64,000 nt of DNA from Olivibacter domesticus (GCF_900109575.1 NZ_FOAF01000003.1:124001-188000), one strand, 5' to 3'; numbered from the stretch's first letter, positions 1 through 9,409 are shown. Translations and numbers: made by a program. Notes: generated by a model from the sequence alone, not told the origin.

Positions 1-663
1 TTCGTACAAGCTAAGCTTGTGATAAGCATTTCCTAAATTATACCAAGCAGCGTAAGAGTAAGGTTCATTATCAATATACTGAAGATAGAAACTAATACTT
101 TCTTCTTGTCTATCCAACACATCATAACAAAAGGCCAGTTCATACAAAGCCTCTTGATTTTCCATATTTACCTGTAAACTCTTTTTTAGGTATTTTACTG
201 CCTGTTCATAGTCGCCCTTATTTTGAAAAAGCATGGCCATCTGAAGGTAAATTTCATCAGGACTTTCAGTTAGAGACAATGCCTTTTCTAGGTTTTCTAT
301 TGCTTCTTCGTAACGATCTATACTTCCTAAAATGCCACCGCGAATCAAATAAATATCAGGTTCGGAAGCCTCCAGTAATTCTGCCTTATCTAAAGCCTTC
401 AAAGCAAGATCTATTTGATTCGTAATTGAATATAATTGAGCCTGTTTAATAAAAAAAACGGCAGCAAACGGATGTTGGTTAACCGCATAATCCACTACCT
501 GAAGCGCTTTTATGGGATCATTTTTCTCCATATAATAATCAATAATTCCTTCAAAAGCCTGAGCATCGAAAAAATATTGATCTTCGTTACGAATCATCTC
601 TTCATAACGTTCAACTGAAAACTTAGGGTCTTCAGAAAATTCAAAGTCAAAATCGTCTTCCAT
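1..663 (-). CDS. Tetratricopeptide-repeat protein (5' part, runs off left edge)
   Basis: The reading frame opens with ATG at 663 and stays open for 221 codons to the window edge, so the C-terminus is missing. The N-terminus is very acidic (MEDDFDFEFSEDP). It is followed by helical repeats of TPR type, for example AVKYLKKSLQVNMENQEALY and a later repeat with WYNLGNAYHKL. TPR arrays are protein-interaction scaffolds; no enzymatic motif is visible and no signal peptide is seen, so a cytoplasmic adaptor is likely. It is transcribed leftwards, away from the aldehyde dehydrogenase. Bacteroidota genomes carry many such proteins; the specific partner cannot be told. Confidence 0.85.
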   Translation of the reverse strand, partial: MEDDFDFEFSEDPKFSVERYEEMIRNEDQYFFDAQAFEGIIDYYMEKNDPIKALQVVDYAVNQHPFAAVFFIKQAQLYSITNQIDLALKALDKAELLEASEPDIYLIRGGILGSIDRYEEAIENLEKALSLTESPDEIYLQMAMLFQNKGDYEQAVKYLKKSLQVNMENQEALYELAFCYDVLDRQEESISFYLQYIDNEPYSYAAWYNLGNAYHKLSLYE

Positions 664-1118
664 CGCATTTAATATTAGTACGTCAGTTACTCTTTTAAGC
701 TCCAAATCATATCTCTTTATGAATATGAAAGAAACACTATCTGCAATGAATCAAGATTGAATACAATCAACAAAGTGCTCAACTTATTTCACTTGCTGAT
801 GAATTTATGCCTTCAAATTACTTCTTAAACCATTACTTTAACAATTTAGTTTTCCACAAAAAACCACCTAAACCCCCAAACATCTGTACTTGAGGTGTTT
901 AAATTGTTGTTTTTTGTTAAGTAATCCTTAATTCTTTTAATTCTCACCAGCAGAGGCCTATTGCAGATATAAAACATCCAACTAATCCTTCCTTACAAAT
1001 TTACGCAAAATTGTTATTATATGCAATTTTCCCCTGGAGCCAACATGACTTCTTATTTCGTAATTTTATCTTTAGGTTTGTATTTCATTCATGAAAACAA
1101 AAAACACCAAATATAAAT
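664..1118. other. 455-base divergent intergenic region, no gene seen
   Basis: This stretch separates the leftward TPR gene from the rightward aldehyde dehydrogenase, so it should hold both promoters. I see no open frame of useful length. TATCTTTA at 1067-1074 is one base off the Bacteroidota -7 box TAnnTTTG and lies about 45 bases before the dehydrogenase ATG, so it is the best promoter candidate. No strong terminator or long repeat is visible. Confidence 0.4.
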
Positions 1119-2630
1119 ATGGCTGTCCTAAATATCTCTCCTATTTTAACACGCTTAAATATCCATACAGGCACCGAAGACAACGCTACATCTATTAAGA
1201 GTTTTTCGCCTGTAGATGGTCAATTCATAGGTTCTGTTCCAATAACAGACGGGGCAAGCTACCATGAACAGGTAAAAAAATCAGCGTTAGCCTTTGAAGA
1301 GTGGAAACAAGTTCCGGCGCCACTGCGAGGTGAAATTGTTAGACAGATAGGGGAGTCCCTAAGGTCACATAAAAAAGACCTTGGCACACTGGTTTCTTAC
1401 GAAATGGGTAAAAGCCTTCAGGAAGGCTATGGTGAAGTACAGGAAATGATTGATATATGCGACTTTGCTGTTGGCCTAAGTAGACAACTTTACGGACTCA
1501 CAACGCAATCAGAAAGACCCAAACATAGAATGTATGAACAATGGCATCCCTTGGGTATAGTTGGCGTTATTTCTGCTTTTAACTTCCCGGTCGCCGTTTG
1601 GAGCTGGAACGCTACAATAGCATGGATCTGCGGCAATGTTTGCATCTGGAAACCTTCGGAAAAGACACCTATCACCGCATTAGCCTGTCAAAATATTGTT
1701 CTAGACGTACTAGCCAAAAATGGCATTTCACAGCATATCTCTACCGTCATCCAAGGAGATGCTCGTCTCGGTAAATCGTTAGCTTCAGACGTCAACATTC
1801 CACTCATTTCTGCAACAGGATCTACGGCAATGGGTAGATCGGTAGCGCAAACCGTTGCTACACGTCTAGGAAAAACTATTTTAGAGCTTGGTGGCAACAA
1901 TGCAATCATAATTACCGAAAACGCAGATTTAGAAACAGCGCTTTTGGCAAGTGTTTTTGGTGCTGTGGGAACTGCAGGGCAGCGATGCACAACTACCAGA
2001 AGGCTTATTATTCAAGAAGGGGTTTATGAAGATTTCAAAAACCGATTAATAAGGGCTTATCAGCAATTAAAAGTTGGTAATCCCTTAGACGAGACAAATC
2101 ATGTTGGGCCCTTAATCGATGAAGAGGCCGTACAACAATATTTAATAGCTATAGATAATTGTAAGAAAGAGGGAGGAAAATTCATTGTTGAAGGAGGGAT
2201 TCTTAAGGGCAGCGATTATTTATCATCCTGTTATGTTAAACCCTGTATTGCCGAAGTAGACCCTAGTTTTAACATTATAAAGACCGAAACTTTTGCTCCT
2301 ATATTGTATATCATGAAATATAGTACATTGGCAGAAGCAATTAATATTCAAAACGATGTTCCGCAAGGTCTTTCCTCCTCGATCATGACCTTGAACTTAA
2401 GAGAGGCAGAACATTTTTTATCAGTTAATGGTTCAGATTGTGGAATCGCTAATGTGAATATAGGAACTTCAGGAGCTGAAATTGGCGGTGCCTTTGGGGG
2501 CGAAAAAGAAACAGGTGGTGGACGAGAGTCCGGTTCCGATGCTTGGAAAGCCTATATGAGACGACAGACTAATACCATTAACTATTCTGATAAACTTCCA
2601 CTGGCACAGGGTATTAAATTTGATCTTTAA
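1119..2630 (+). CDS. amaB: Antiquitin-type aldehyde dehydrogenase (ALDH7; piperideine-6-carboxylate / aminoadipate-semialdehyde dehydrogenase)
   Basis: NAD-dependent oxidation of an aldehyde, most likely alpha-aminoadipate semialdehyde in lysine/pipecolate breakdown. The 503-residue length is typical of ALDH7. Visible motifs are the general base in ILELGGNN (Glu256), the nucleophile in GTAGQRCTTTRR (Cys290), and the family-specific C-terminal stretch with GAFGGEKETGGGRESGSDAW. That C-terminal block matches antiquitin much better than other ALDH classes. There is no signal peptide, so it is cytoplasmic. The bestrophin gene follows on the same strand after 82 bases. The family call is firm; the physiological substrate is inferred from the family, since no other lysine-catabolic gene lies nearby. 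Confidence 0.9.
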   Translation: MAVLNISPILTRLNIHTGTEDNATSIKSFSPVDGQFIGSVPITDGASYHEQVKKSALAFEEWKQVPAPLRGEIVRQIGESLRSHKKDLGTLVSYEMGKSLQEGYGEVQEMIDICDFAVGLSRQLYGLTTQSERPKHRMYEQWHPLGIVGVISAFNFPVAVWSWNATIAWICGNVCIWKPSEKTPITALACQNIVLDVLAKNGISQHISTVIQGDARLGKSLASDVNIPLISATGSTAMGRSVAQTVATRLGKTILELGGNNAIIITENADLETALLASVFGAVGTAGQRCTTTRRLIIQEGVYEDFKNRLIRAYQQLKVGNPLDETNHVGPLIDEEAVQQYLIAIDNCKKEGGKFIVEGGILKGSDYLSSCYVKPCIAEVDPSFNIIKTETFAPILYIMKYSTLAEAINIQNDVPQGLSSSIMTLNLREAEHFLSVNGSDCGIANVNIGTSGAEIGGAFGGEKETGGGRESGSDAWKAYMRRQTNTINYSDKLPLAQGIKFDL

Positions 2631-2712
2631 CATTAGTGAAAAAAATGCGCCATCATTTTATTGTTTTAATTAGTTTTATGGCGACAATGTCACTACTATT
2701 GAACTAATTGAA

Positions 2713-3594
2713 ATGATTGTTTATAACCCAAAAGACTGGATTCATTCTGTAATCTCTTTCCATCGTTCTGAAACGATTAAAAAATTATATCCTTTTTTAA
2801 TTCTGATGGCACTCTACTCATGGGCAATAGCTTATATAGAGATGGAATATTTGAAAATTTCGTCTCAAAGTTGGTTACGCAACATTCCTACCATGCATAG
2901 CTTATTAGGTTTCGTTTTATCTATACTATTGGTATTTAGAACGAATACTGCTTACGATCGCTGGTGGGAGGGGCGTAAGTTATGGGGGCAACTAACAAAC
3001 AATAGCAGGAATTTAGCTCTTCGCATAGAAAGCTTACTTCCGATAACAGACCACGTGAATAGAAGTTTTTTTAGAAAGAGCATTCCCCTTTTTGCCAGTA
3101 CACTAAGAGAACATCTTCAATCGAATCAGACTCGTTTCATGCTTGATGAAATAGACCATCCTGAATTTAGGGGACTTGATGAGAACAAACATGGGCCAAA
3201 TCAGGTTTCCTCTATGATTTTTAAGCGGACGAATGAGCTTTACAAAACAGGTATAATAACCGGCGATCAGCTCATTATTTTAAATGGTGAATTGCTCTCT
3301 TTTACTGACATTTGTGGTGCTTGCGAGCGGATTAAAAACACCCCCATTCCATTTACTTATACCTCATTCATTAAGAAGTTTATTTCCGTATATGTACTTA
3401 CACTTCCTTATGGCTTCGTGTTCTCCCTAGGGTATTTTGTAATACCGGCAGCTGTGTTCACCTTTTATGTATTAACCTCACTTGAACTGATTGCCGAAGA
3501 GATTGAGGATCCCTTTGGTTCTGATTCAAATGATCTACCTCTAGGGAAAATTACAGAAAATATCAGGAAACATGTTGGTGAAATCTTACATTAG
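2713..3594 (+). CDS. Bestrophin-family anion channel protein
   Basis: A 293-residue integral membrane protein of the bestrophin/UPF0187 (YneE) family, whose members form pentameric anion or cation channels. The diagnostic stretch is NTAYDRWWEGRKLWGQL around residues 77-93. Hydrophobic segments lie near residues 25-45, 60-76, 220-240 and 243-260, and the acidic EEIEDPFG motif near the end is also family-typical. It lies 82 bases after the aldehyde dehydrogenase and could be co-transcribed. Its stop codon overlaps that of the convergent response regulator gene by 4 bases. Family assignment is secure; ion selectivity cannot be read from sequence. Confidence 0.88.
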   Translation: MIVYNPKDWIHSVISFHRSETIKKLYPFLILMALYSWAIAYIEMEYLKISSQSWLRNIPTMHSLLGFVLSILLVFRTNTAYDRWWEGRKLWGQLTNNSRNLALRIESLLPITDHVNRSFFRKSIPLFASTLREHLQSNQTRFMLDEIDHPEFRGLDENKHGPNQVSSMIFKRTNELYKTGIITGDQLIILNGELLSFTDICGACERIKNTPIPFTYTSFIKKFISVYVLTLPYGFVFSLGYFVIPAAVFTFYVLTSLELIAEEIEDPFGSDSNDLPLGKITENIRKHVGEILH

Positions 3595-4286
3595 CCAACT
3601 AAAAGTTTGTACCCTTTACCGTGCACATTAACGATTTCGACCTTTGGATCATCGCGGAGGTATTTTCTTAACTTACTTAGAAAGACATCCATGCTTCTTC
3701 CATTGAAATAATTATCATCATGCCAAATTTTTATCAAGGCTTCTTCTCGGGTGAGCACATCATTTTTCTTTAAACAAAGCATTCTAAGGAGCTCCGCTTC
3801 TTTCGTTGAAAGCTTCTGTTGCTGTCCATTACGAGCGATTATTTGCGAGGTATAATCAAAATCATATTCACCTAAATTGAAATTAACAGGAAGCTCTTCT
3901 TCCGCTGATCTCTCCTGAGAAAGACTTCTCTTTAACAAAGCGTTAATGCGTAAAAGTAGCTCCTCCACCCGAAAGGGCTTTGTAATGTAGTCGTCTCCAC
4001 CAAGATTAAATGCTTCGGTCTTGTCTTCCATCATTCCTTTAGCGGTAGCAAAAATAATTGGTATCTCTTGGTTGGTTTTCCTAATTTCTTTCCCCAAAGA
4101 AAACCCGTCCTTTTTGGGCATCATCACATCAAAGATACACAAGTCGTACTCATCCCTATTAAAAGCACGTAAAGCATCTTCCCCGTCCTGGCAAAGCTTC
4201 ACATCGAACTTTCCTTTTAATTCTAAATAATCCTTCAGTATTTCACCTAAATTTGGATCATCTTCCGCTAATAAAATTTTTCGCAT
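3591..4286 (-). CDS. rprY: OmpR-type response regulator (RprY)
   Basis: A 231-residue two-component response regulator. The receiver domain is residues 1-118, with the acidic pocket AEDD (residues 7-10), the phospho-acceptor Asp53 in CIFDVMMPKKDG, and a conserved Lys in YITKPF. The winged-helix DNA-binding domain of OmpR type is residues 135-231, with RSMDVFLSKLRKYL as recognition helix region and VHGKGYKL at the end. The partner kinase gene lies immediately upstream on the same strand with a 12-base gap. The match is to the RprY family of Bacteroidota. The convergent bestrophin frame shares its last 4 bases. Confidence 0.9.
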   Translation of the reverse strand: MRKILLAEDDPNLGEILKDYLELKGKFDVKLCQDGEDALRAFNRDEYDLCIFDVMMPKKDGFSLGKEIRKTNQEIPIIFATAKGMMEDKTEAFNLGGDDYITKPFRVEELLLRINALLKRSLSQERSAEEELPVNFNLGEYDFDYTSQIIARNGQQQKLSTKEAELLRMLCLKKNDVLTREEALIKIWHDDNYFNGRSMDVFLSKLRKYLRDDPKVEIVNVHGKGYKLLVG

Positions 4287-4298
4287 CTCCTTGTTTAT

Positions 4299-6095
4299 CT
4301 ATTTAGTTACGATAGGTAAAGTTAGCTCAAATTCAGTACCCTTTCCCTTCTCACTCTTCACTTTCACTGAACCTTTCATCCGTTTAATAATATCCTGTAC
4401 ATAGCTAAGTCCTAACCCAAATCCTTTTACATCGTGTAAATTTCCTGTAGACACTCTATAAAATTGATCAAATATTTTTGATAGCTGGTCCCTGCTCATT
4501 CCGATTCCTTTATCAGCGACACTTACATGAATAGCGTGTCCACTATTCCAAGTCCTAACCGAAATTTCCGGGGCCTCTTTGCTATATTTTATTGCATTAT
4601 CTATAAGGTTAAAAATAACATTCGATAAATGAAATTCATCTCCATGAAGTATAGGTTGAATAGCATCTATTCGTAAATCTACTTGCGCATCTCGCTTCTT
4701 GAGTTGCAAGCCCATGCTATCTACTACTGCAGAAACCAACACATTCATATCCACTTCTTGCTTATCCATCCTTAAATCACCTTTATCAATCTTTGCTACA
4801 TTAAGCACTCGCTCTATATGGTTTCCTAAACGTACATTTTCATCATAAATAATATTCGCCAAACGGTCCACGCGTTTGGCATCGGTAACAATTTCGGGAT
4901 CTTTTAATGACTCACTGGCGATCATAATAGTAGCCACAGGCGTCTTAAATTCATGCGTCATATTGTTGATAAAATCTGTTTTCATCTCTGAAATCTTCTT
5001 CTGCCTCAAAATAATAAATATCGTATAAGCAAAACACCCTATCAACACCAGAAGCAAGGCAGCCGAGGAACCCAACATCATGCCCATATTACTTAATATC
5101 AAAGAATGCTTATTAGGGAACCCAACAGATAGCTTTCCTGACGAACGCACCAAACTATTAGGGAACAATATGGTAGAATAAACATTCTTACCCTCAAAAT
5201 GCCCATTTAATGCCGCTAACTGAAATAGGACGGAGTCTTCCCTTCCCTCGGTAATCTTTAATTCAAATGGCAAATTAATTTTTCTATTAAAAAACTCTTC
5301 CTTAAGCTCTTCTCTTATGTAATCAAGATCAATTCTATTTTTAAGCGGTTTTTTAGCCATTTCAAAATCATTGGCCAGATTTTCTATTACAGAAGTTCCT
5401 GCTGTCGCAATTTCCATAAAAGAGTCTAAAAGGGCTCCCGTTTGGAGTATGCTCCCCTGTTGTTCGTATCTTCTTATCTGAGCATCCAAGCGATTATTCT
5501 TTCTTGGCGGTAAAGCGACAACACCAATATCCCCCATATAGGGATCAATAAACACATAACGGATACTATCATCCAGCGCTTTCTTTGGATTAGTAGCCGG
5601 TTTATTCACATAGACATCCAGTCTGTTCCGCTGGTAAAAACCCTCAGGGGCTGTAACGATATCAACTTTTACTAACCTTTTAAGCTTGGGGTCTTTCATG
5701 TAGGTCTCATAGAAGTCGTTCTTAATTAATGTTGCACTGGGGAACTCTCTGAGCAACTTGGCCTCAAGATCACGGACCTCCATTTCCTGCTGCCTTTGCT
5801 CTCGCTTAATTTTCTCCACAAACATCTTAGCTTGCCATTCCGCTTCCCGTTTCTCCTGTAGTTTTCTGTTACGGATAGCCTTCACTTCCTGCGCCTGTAT
5901 GAAGTCGACAGCTTCCTTTTTTTCAGCTTTAAGGGCAACGGTATTAAGTGCAGCATTCACCGCTTCGTCGAATAATTGTGCCTTTAAATTATATGATTGG
6001 TGGATAAAATAATATTGCATGGCTATTACTCCGAGGAGAGCAAATAGCATTAAACCTATAATCAACCCTATACTTTTACGCTTCATATTAAACAA
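4299..6095 (-). CDS. rprX: Membrane sensor histidine kinase (RprX-like)
   Basis: A 598-residue inner-membrane histidine kinase, partner of the adjacent RprY. The first membrane helix is about residues 9-29 and a second near 335-358. Between them lies a periplasmic region of about 300 residues with a charged, probably coiled-coil stretch rich in Lys, Glu and Gln (residues 50-115). The phospho-acceptor is His381 in NNMTHEFKTP, followed by a HATPase domain with the N box DNAIKYS, the G1 box DKGIGM and the G2 box GFGLGLSYV. The periplasmic part resembles RprX proteins of Bacteroidota; the signal sensed is not evident. It is first in a two-gene kinase-regulator unit. Confidence 0.88.
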   Translation of the reverse strand: MFNMKRKSIGLIIGLMLFALLGVIAMQYYFIHQSYNLKAQLFDEAVNAALNTVALKAEKKEAVDFIQAQEVKAIRNRKLQEKREAEWQAKMFVEKIKREQRQQEMEVRDLEAKLLREFPSATLIKNDFYETYMKDPKLKRLVKVDIVTAPEGFYQRNRLDVYVNKPATNPKKALDDSIRYVFIDPYMGDIGVVALPPRKNNRLDAQIRRYEQQGSILQTGALLDSFMEIATAGTSVIENLANDFEMAKKPLKNRIDLDYIREELKEEFFNRKINLPFELKITEGREDSVLFQLAALNGHFEGKNVYSTILFPNSLVRSSGKLSVGFPNKHSLILSNMGMMLGSSAALLLVLIGCFAYTIFIILRQKKISEMKTDFINNMTHEFKTPVATIMIASESLKDPEIVTDAKRVDRLANIIYDENVRLGNHIERVLNVAKIDKGDLRMDKQEVDMNVLVSAVVDSMGLQLKKRDAQVDLRIDAIQPILHGDEFHLSNVIFNLIDNAIKYSKEAPEISVRTWNSGHAIHVSVADKGIGMSRDQLSKIFDQFYRVSTGNLHDVKGFGLGLSYVQDIIKRMKGSVKVKSEKGKGTEFELTLPIVTK

Positions 6096-6295
6096 AAATA
6101 CGCAAGAAGCTGTTCATCAGTACTCTTTTAACAAATTTTAACAAACATTCGGTTTTAAAATTTAATTCTATTTCGTTTTATTAGGGTATTGTATAGCCAA
6201 TAAGTTTAAATTACTTTAAAAATTTATGTTGAAAACGGCTCTGATCTAGATCACAGGAGAAGGATCTCCCCATCAGCTTTTAGGTGTTAAAACAA

Positions 6296-6323
6296 GGATA
6301 GCAGCCTTACAAGGCTGCTATCC
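6296..6323 (-). terminator. Rho-independent terminator of the DUF3127 gene
   Basis: A perfect 11-base stem (GGATAGCAGCC / GGCTGCTATCC) with loop TTACAA lies 35 bases past the stop of the leftward DUF3127 gene. Read leftward it is followed by a T-rich run (TTGTTTT). It also separates that gene from the kinase gene downstream. Confidence 0.75.
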
Positions 6324-6358
6324 TTCAATATTTTCTGTTTAGATTATCTTAATTGTCT

Positions 6359-6718
6359 CTAGAATGGCAAATCATCATCCCCAGGGGCAGAAGAAATATC
6401 AACCGGAGGTACATGTTGTTGTGGAGCACCCATTTCTCCTGCTACTTTATTAACCCGCCATGCCACTAAAGAGTTAAAATAGGTTGTAACGCCATCCTTA
6501 TTCGTCCATGGTCTTCCTCTCAGATTGAAAGAAACCTCAATATCTTCACCAGGAGCCAGGTTATCAAAAATATTAACCCTATCTTGTGTTGCTTCGAATT
6601 TAATATACTCTACAAATTGCGGATTCTCAGCATATTGAACCACTAAATCCCGTTTTTTAAACGAGTCTGTAACCTGCTGTACCGCACCAACTTCATGTAC
6701 CTTGCCTTTTATTTCCAT
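6359..6718 (-). CDS. DUF3127 family protein with SSB-like acidic C-terminal tip
   Basis: A 119-residue cytoplasmic protein of the DUF3127 family, widespread in Bacteroidota and of unestablished function. Alternating hydrophobic strands with IEVSFNLRGRPW and a terminal AWRVNKV segment suggest a small OB-fold-like beta barrel. A flexible Pro-rich linker (about 97-113) then leads to the C-terminus GDDDLPF. That ending closely resembles the DDIPF tip through which bacterial single-stranded-DNA-binding proteins recruit repair enzymes. The similarity to SSB is my reading of the sequence, not an established function. It has its own terminator and is divergent from the rRNA methyltransferase gene. 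Confidence 0.85.
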   Translation of the reverse strand: MEIKGKVHEVGAVQQVTDSFKKRDLVVQYAENPQFVEYIKFEATQDRVNIFDNLAPGEDIEVSFNLRGRPWTNKDGVTTYFNSLVAWRVNKVAGEMGAPQQHVPPVDISSAPGDDDLPF

Positions 6719-6791
6719 AATATTAAAAAGATATAAATTGTAAAATTAAGGTTTTTTGGCGACAATAATCAGTAACTTCGCACAATTAACT

Positions 6792-7967
6792 ATGCAAGTT
6801 TTCAACACTCCACAAAAAGTTATCATTACCTGCAACAAGAGGCTATCTCCTGCATTGCAGCAAGAAGTGCAATCATTAGGATTCACTATAAAAAGGGCTT
6901 TTGCCACAGGCGTAGAGCTCTTAGCAGATGTCAATGATTGTATCACATTAAATCTTAATCTCCAATGTGCCAGCCAAATTTTATATTCCATTAAAAGCTT
7001 TGAAGCACATAATCCAGACGAACTATATCGTCAAATTAAAGACATAGCATGGGAAGACATTCTTGATTTTAACGGATACTTTTCTGTTAATTCTAATGTC
7101 AATAATGAAACGATTAGCACACCGCTGTTCGCTAACTTAAAAGTAAAAGATGCGATTGTCGACCGGATAAAAGAAAAGAAGGGAGTCAGACCAAACTCTG
7201 GCCCAGAACTAAACAAGGCCGTTATCCACCTATATTGGCAGGGTAATGAAGCCAGCATTTATCTGGACACTTCTGGGGAAACGCTCGCAAAACACGGTTA
7301 TAGAAAGCATCCAGGAAAAGCACCAATGTTAGAAGCCTTAGCTGCAGGTGTTGTGATGGCGACCGATTGGGATAAATCATCCACATTTATAAATCCTATG
7401 TGTGGATCAGGTACTTTAGCTATAGAGGCCGCTTTAATTGCAACAAACCGCAAGCCCGGACTATATAGAATGAATTATGCATTTATGCATATTTTGGGGT
7501 ATGACGAACTTGTTTTTTTTGCTGCACGCAGAAAACTGAAAGATCAAATTGTAAAAAATGTTGACCTCAAAATTATTGCTTCCGATATTTCTGCTGATGC
7601 GATAAAAATTGCGCAAATGAATGCCAAAACAGCGGGCGTAGATCAATTGATTTCATTTGAAGTCTGTGACTTTGAAAAAACGTCCGTTCCTCACACGGCT
7701 GGCGTTATAGTATTTAACCCCGAATATGGTGAGCGACTGGGTGTACACACGCAGCTTGAACTTACATATAAACGGATGGGCGACTTTATGAAAAAAGACT
7801 GCCAAGGTTATAATGGATATGTTTTTACAGGTAATCCAGACCTGGCAAAAAAAATAGGTCTTCGAGCCTCTAAAAAAATAGAATTCTACAACGGGAAGCT
7901 AGACTGTCGACTCCTTTGTTATGAGCTTTATGACGGAACCCGAAGAAAAGAAAAGGCTGATGATTAA
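6792..7967 (+). CDS. THUMP-domain class I SAM-dependent RNA methyltransferase (RlmL-N/TrmN-like)
   Basis: A 391-residue predicted RNA guanine-N2 methyltransferase (COG0116), most likely acting on 23S rRNA. An N-terminal THUMP RNA-binding region (about 45-150) precedes a Rossmann methyltransferase domain with the SAM-binding stretch NPMCGSGTLAIEA near 199-211. The catalytic motif reads NPEYGERLG (Asn309-Pro-Glu-Tyr312) where the broad family has NPPY. I chose ATG at 6792 because an upstream in-frame TTG at 6756 lies before a -7-like box (TAACTTCG, 6773-6780) and would be outside the transcript. The next gene starts inside its 3' end. The exact target nucleotide cannot be read from sequence. 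Confidence 0.88.
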   Translation: MQVFNTPQKVIITCNKRLSPALQQEVQSLGFTIKRAFATGVELLADVNDCITLNLNLQCASQILYSIKSFEAHNPDELYRQIKDIAWEDILDFNGYFSVNSNVNNETISTPLFANLKVKDAIVDRIKEKKGVRPNSGPELNKAVIHLYWQGNEASIYLDTSGETLAKHGYRKHPGKAPMLEALAAGVVMATDWDKSSTFINPMCGSGTLAIEAALIATNRKPGLYRMNYAFMHILGYDELVFFAARRKLKDQIVKNVDLKIIASDISADAIKIAQMNAKTAGVDQLISFEVCDFEKTSVPHTAGVIVFNPEYGERLGVHTQLELTYKRMGDFMKKDCQGYNGYVFTGNPDLAKKIGLRASKKIEFYNGKLDCRLLCYELYDGTRRKEKADD

Positions 7968-8319
7968 AGCATATAAACTTTATTCGGGAGAAGATGGCCA
8001 TTCATATTTTGAAACAGGATTTGTAGACGAAAACATTGTTTCTTCTGCTGAAATTATTCATTTTAAAGAAACAGAACCCCATTCTTCCTATGATTGGCAC
8101 AGAGCTCCGCAAGTACAATATGTTCTTACATTAAAAGGAACACTCGAATTTACCACGTCTTTAGGTGATGTCTTTATTCTTAAAGCCGGAGAAATATTGA
8201 TTGCAACCGATATCAGTGGACACGGCCATAAGTGGAAGCTTTTAGATACTGACCCCTGGATAAGGGCATATATTATTGTAAAGGCTTCCGAAATCAATTT
8301 TATAAAAAATAATAGATAA
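7960..8319 (+). CDS. Small cupin-fold protein
   Basis: A 119-residue single-domain cupin. The conserved beta-barrel pattern is visible as HSSYDWHRAPQVQYVLTL, then GDVFILKAGEILIATD and GHGHKW. ATG at 7960 overlaps the previous gene by 8 bases and is preceded by an AAAAGG-type ribosome site. In-frame ATGs at 7921 and 7930 would lengthen the overlap and are less likely. It sits between the RNA methyltransferase and the HD hydrolase in a tight three-gene run, consistent with co-transcription. No specific substrate can be assigned. Confidence 0.75.
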   Translation: MIKAYKLYSGEDGHSYFETGFVDENIVSSAEIIHFKETEPHSSYDWHRAPQVQYVLTLKGTLEFTTSLGDVFILKAGEILIATDISGHGHKWKLLDTDPWIRAYIIVKASEINFIKNNR

Positions 8320-8969
8320 TGAGCCTTTCTAACGTAGAGAAAACAATCCTTTTTGTAAAGGATACTTTAAAGAATGCAGAGGCTGGTCACGATTGGTTTC
8401 ATGTGGAACGTGTGTGGAAAAACGCTCAATTAATTCTTAAAGAAGAGCCTGCTAATCAAGAAGTGGTCGAACTAGCGGCACTTCTACACGACATTGCAGA
8501 TAGTAAATTCCACGATGGAAACGAAGAAATTGGACCCTTGAGAGCAGAGGCTTTTCTTGCTTCCATAGCTGTTGAACAGAATATCGTGGCTCATGTCAAA
8601 AATATTATTAAATATATGTCGTTTAAAGCAAGCCTAGGAAGTGTTGATTTTCATTCGAAAGAAATGGAAATAGTGCAAGACGCAGATAGACTTGACGCTA
8701 TAGGAGCGATTGGGATCGCTAGAGCCTTTCATTATGGTGGGTTTAAAAACAGGGAGATTTATAATCCAGCGATAAAACCAATTTTAGGACAAACAAAAGA
8801 AGAATATAAGAATAACCAGGGCCCTACTATTAATCACTTTTATGAAAAACTTCTTTTATTAAAAGATAAGATGAATACTCGTACCGCTAAAAGACTTGCT
8901 GAAAGCAGGCATCATTTTATGGAACGTTATCTTTCCCAGTTCTTAGACGAATGGAACGGTCTTAAATAA
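8319..8969 (+). CDS. HD-domain phosphohydrolase (YedJ-like)
   Basis: A 216-residue HD-superfamily metal-dependent phosphohydrolase. Candidate metal ligands are His28 in HDWFHVERVW, the His57-Asp58 pair in LAALLHDIAD, and Asp in VQDADRLDAIGAIGIAR. The pattern matches the YedJ/COG1418 branch. The start ATG overlaps the cupin stop codon by one base (TAATG), indicating translational coupling. A strong terminator follows directly. The substrate, probably a nucleotide, is unknown. Confidence 0.88.
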   Translation: MSLSNVEKTILFVKDTLKNAEAGHDWFHVERVWKNAQLILKEEPANQEVVELAALLHDIADSKFHDGNEEIGPLRAEAFLASIAVEQNIVAHVKNIIKYMSFKASLGSVDFHSKEMEIVQDADRLDAIGAIGIARAFHYGGFKNREIYNPAIKPILGQTKEEYKNNQGPTINHFYEKLLLLKDKMNTRTAKRLAESRHHFMERYLSQFLDEWNGLK

Positions 8970-9000
8970 AAGGAGCATTCTATTATAGAGTGCTCCTTTT
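8970..9000. terminator. Bidirectional terminator between HD hydrolase and rplS
   Basis: A 13-base stem (8970-8982 with 8988-9000, one G-T pair) around an ATTAT loop. It is A-rich on one side and T-rich on the other, so it can end both the rightward HD gene and the leftward rplS transcript. Confidence 0.8.
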
Positions 9001-9042
9001 ATTTAAGACCGTACTTAATAATGGATATATATGAGTTAATAA

Positions 9043-9390
9043 TTAAACTCTCTTTGATTTAATACGAGCTGCTTTACCAGTCAAACCACGTAAATAGAAC
9101 AACTTAGCTCTACGAACTTTACCGTAAGTATCAACTACTACTTTTTCAATATTAGGGGAGTTAATAGGAAAAATACGCTCAACTCCAATACCATTAGACA
9201 TCTTACGAACAGTGAAAGTTTCGTTATTACCAACAGCATTTCTCTGAATTACAACGCCTTTATATACCTGTATACGTTCTTTGTTACCTTCGCGAATTTT
9301 ATAGTGAACGCTAACGGTATCACCAGCTTTAAATGCAGGAACTTCATTTTTTGCTACCGCCTGCTCTTCTACAAATTTTACTAAATCCAT
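9043..9390 (-). CDS. rplS: 50S ribosomal protein L19
   Basis: A 115-residue ribosomal protein L19 located at the 30S-50S interface. The family signatures [19 protein letters not shown] and [16 protein letters not shown] and the terminal [13 protein letters not shown] are all present, and the length is normal. It is the last gene of the leftward rpsP-rimM-trmD-rplS cluster. It is separated from trmD by 121 bases that hold a hairpin (9410-9432) and, on the minus strand, TAATATTG, one base off a -7 box. It may therefore have its own promoter and leader. Confidence 0.97.
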   Translation of the reverse strand: MDLVKFVEEQAVAKNEVPAFKAGDTVSVHYKIREGNKERIQVYKGVVIQRNAVGNNETFTVRKMSNGIGVERIFPINSPNIEKVVVDTYGKVRRAKLFYLRGLTGKAARIKSKRV

Positions 9391-9409
9391 GATTTTAAGT
9401 AATTAACAA

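Noticed and set aside
1688-1990. 100-codon minus-strand frame inside the aldehyde dehydrogenase gene
   Set aside because: It is antisense to the conserved catalytic part of a clear ALDH7 gene and has no ribosome site, promoter or domain.
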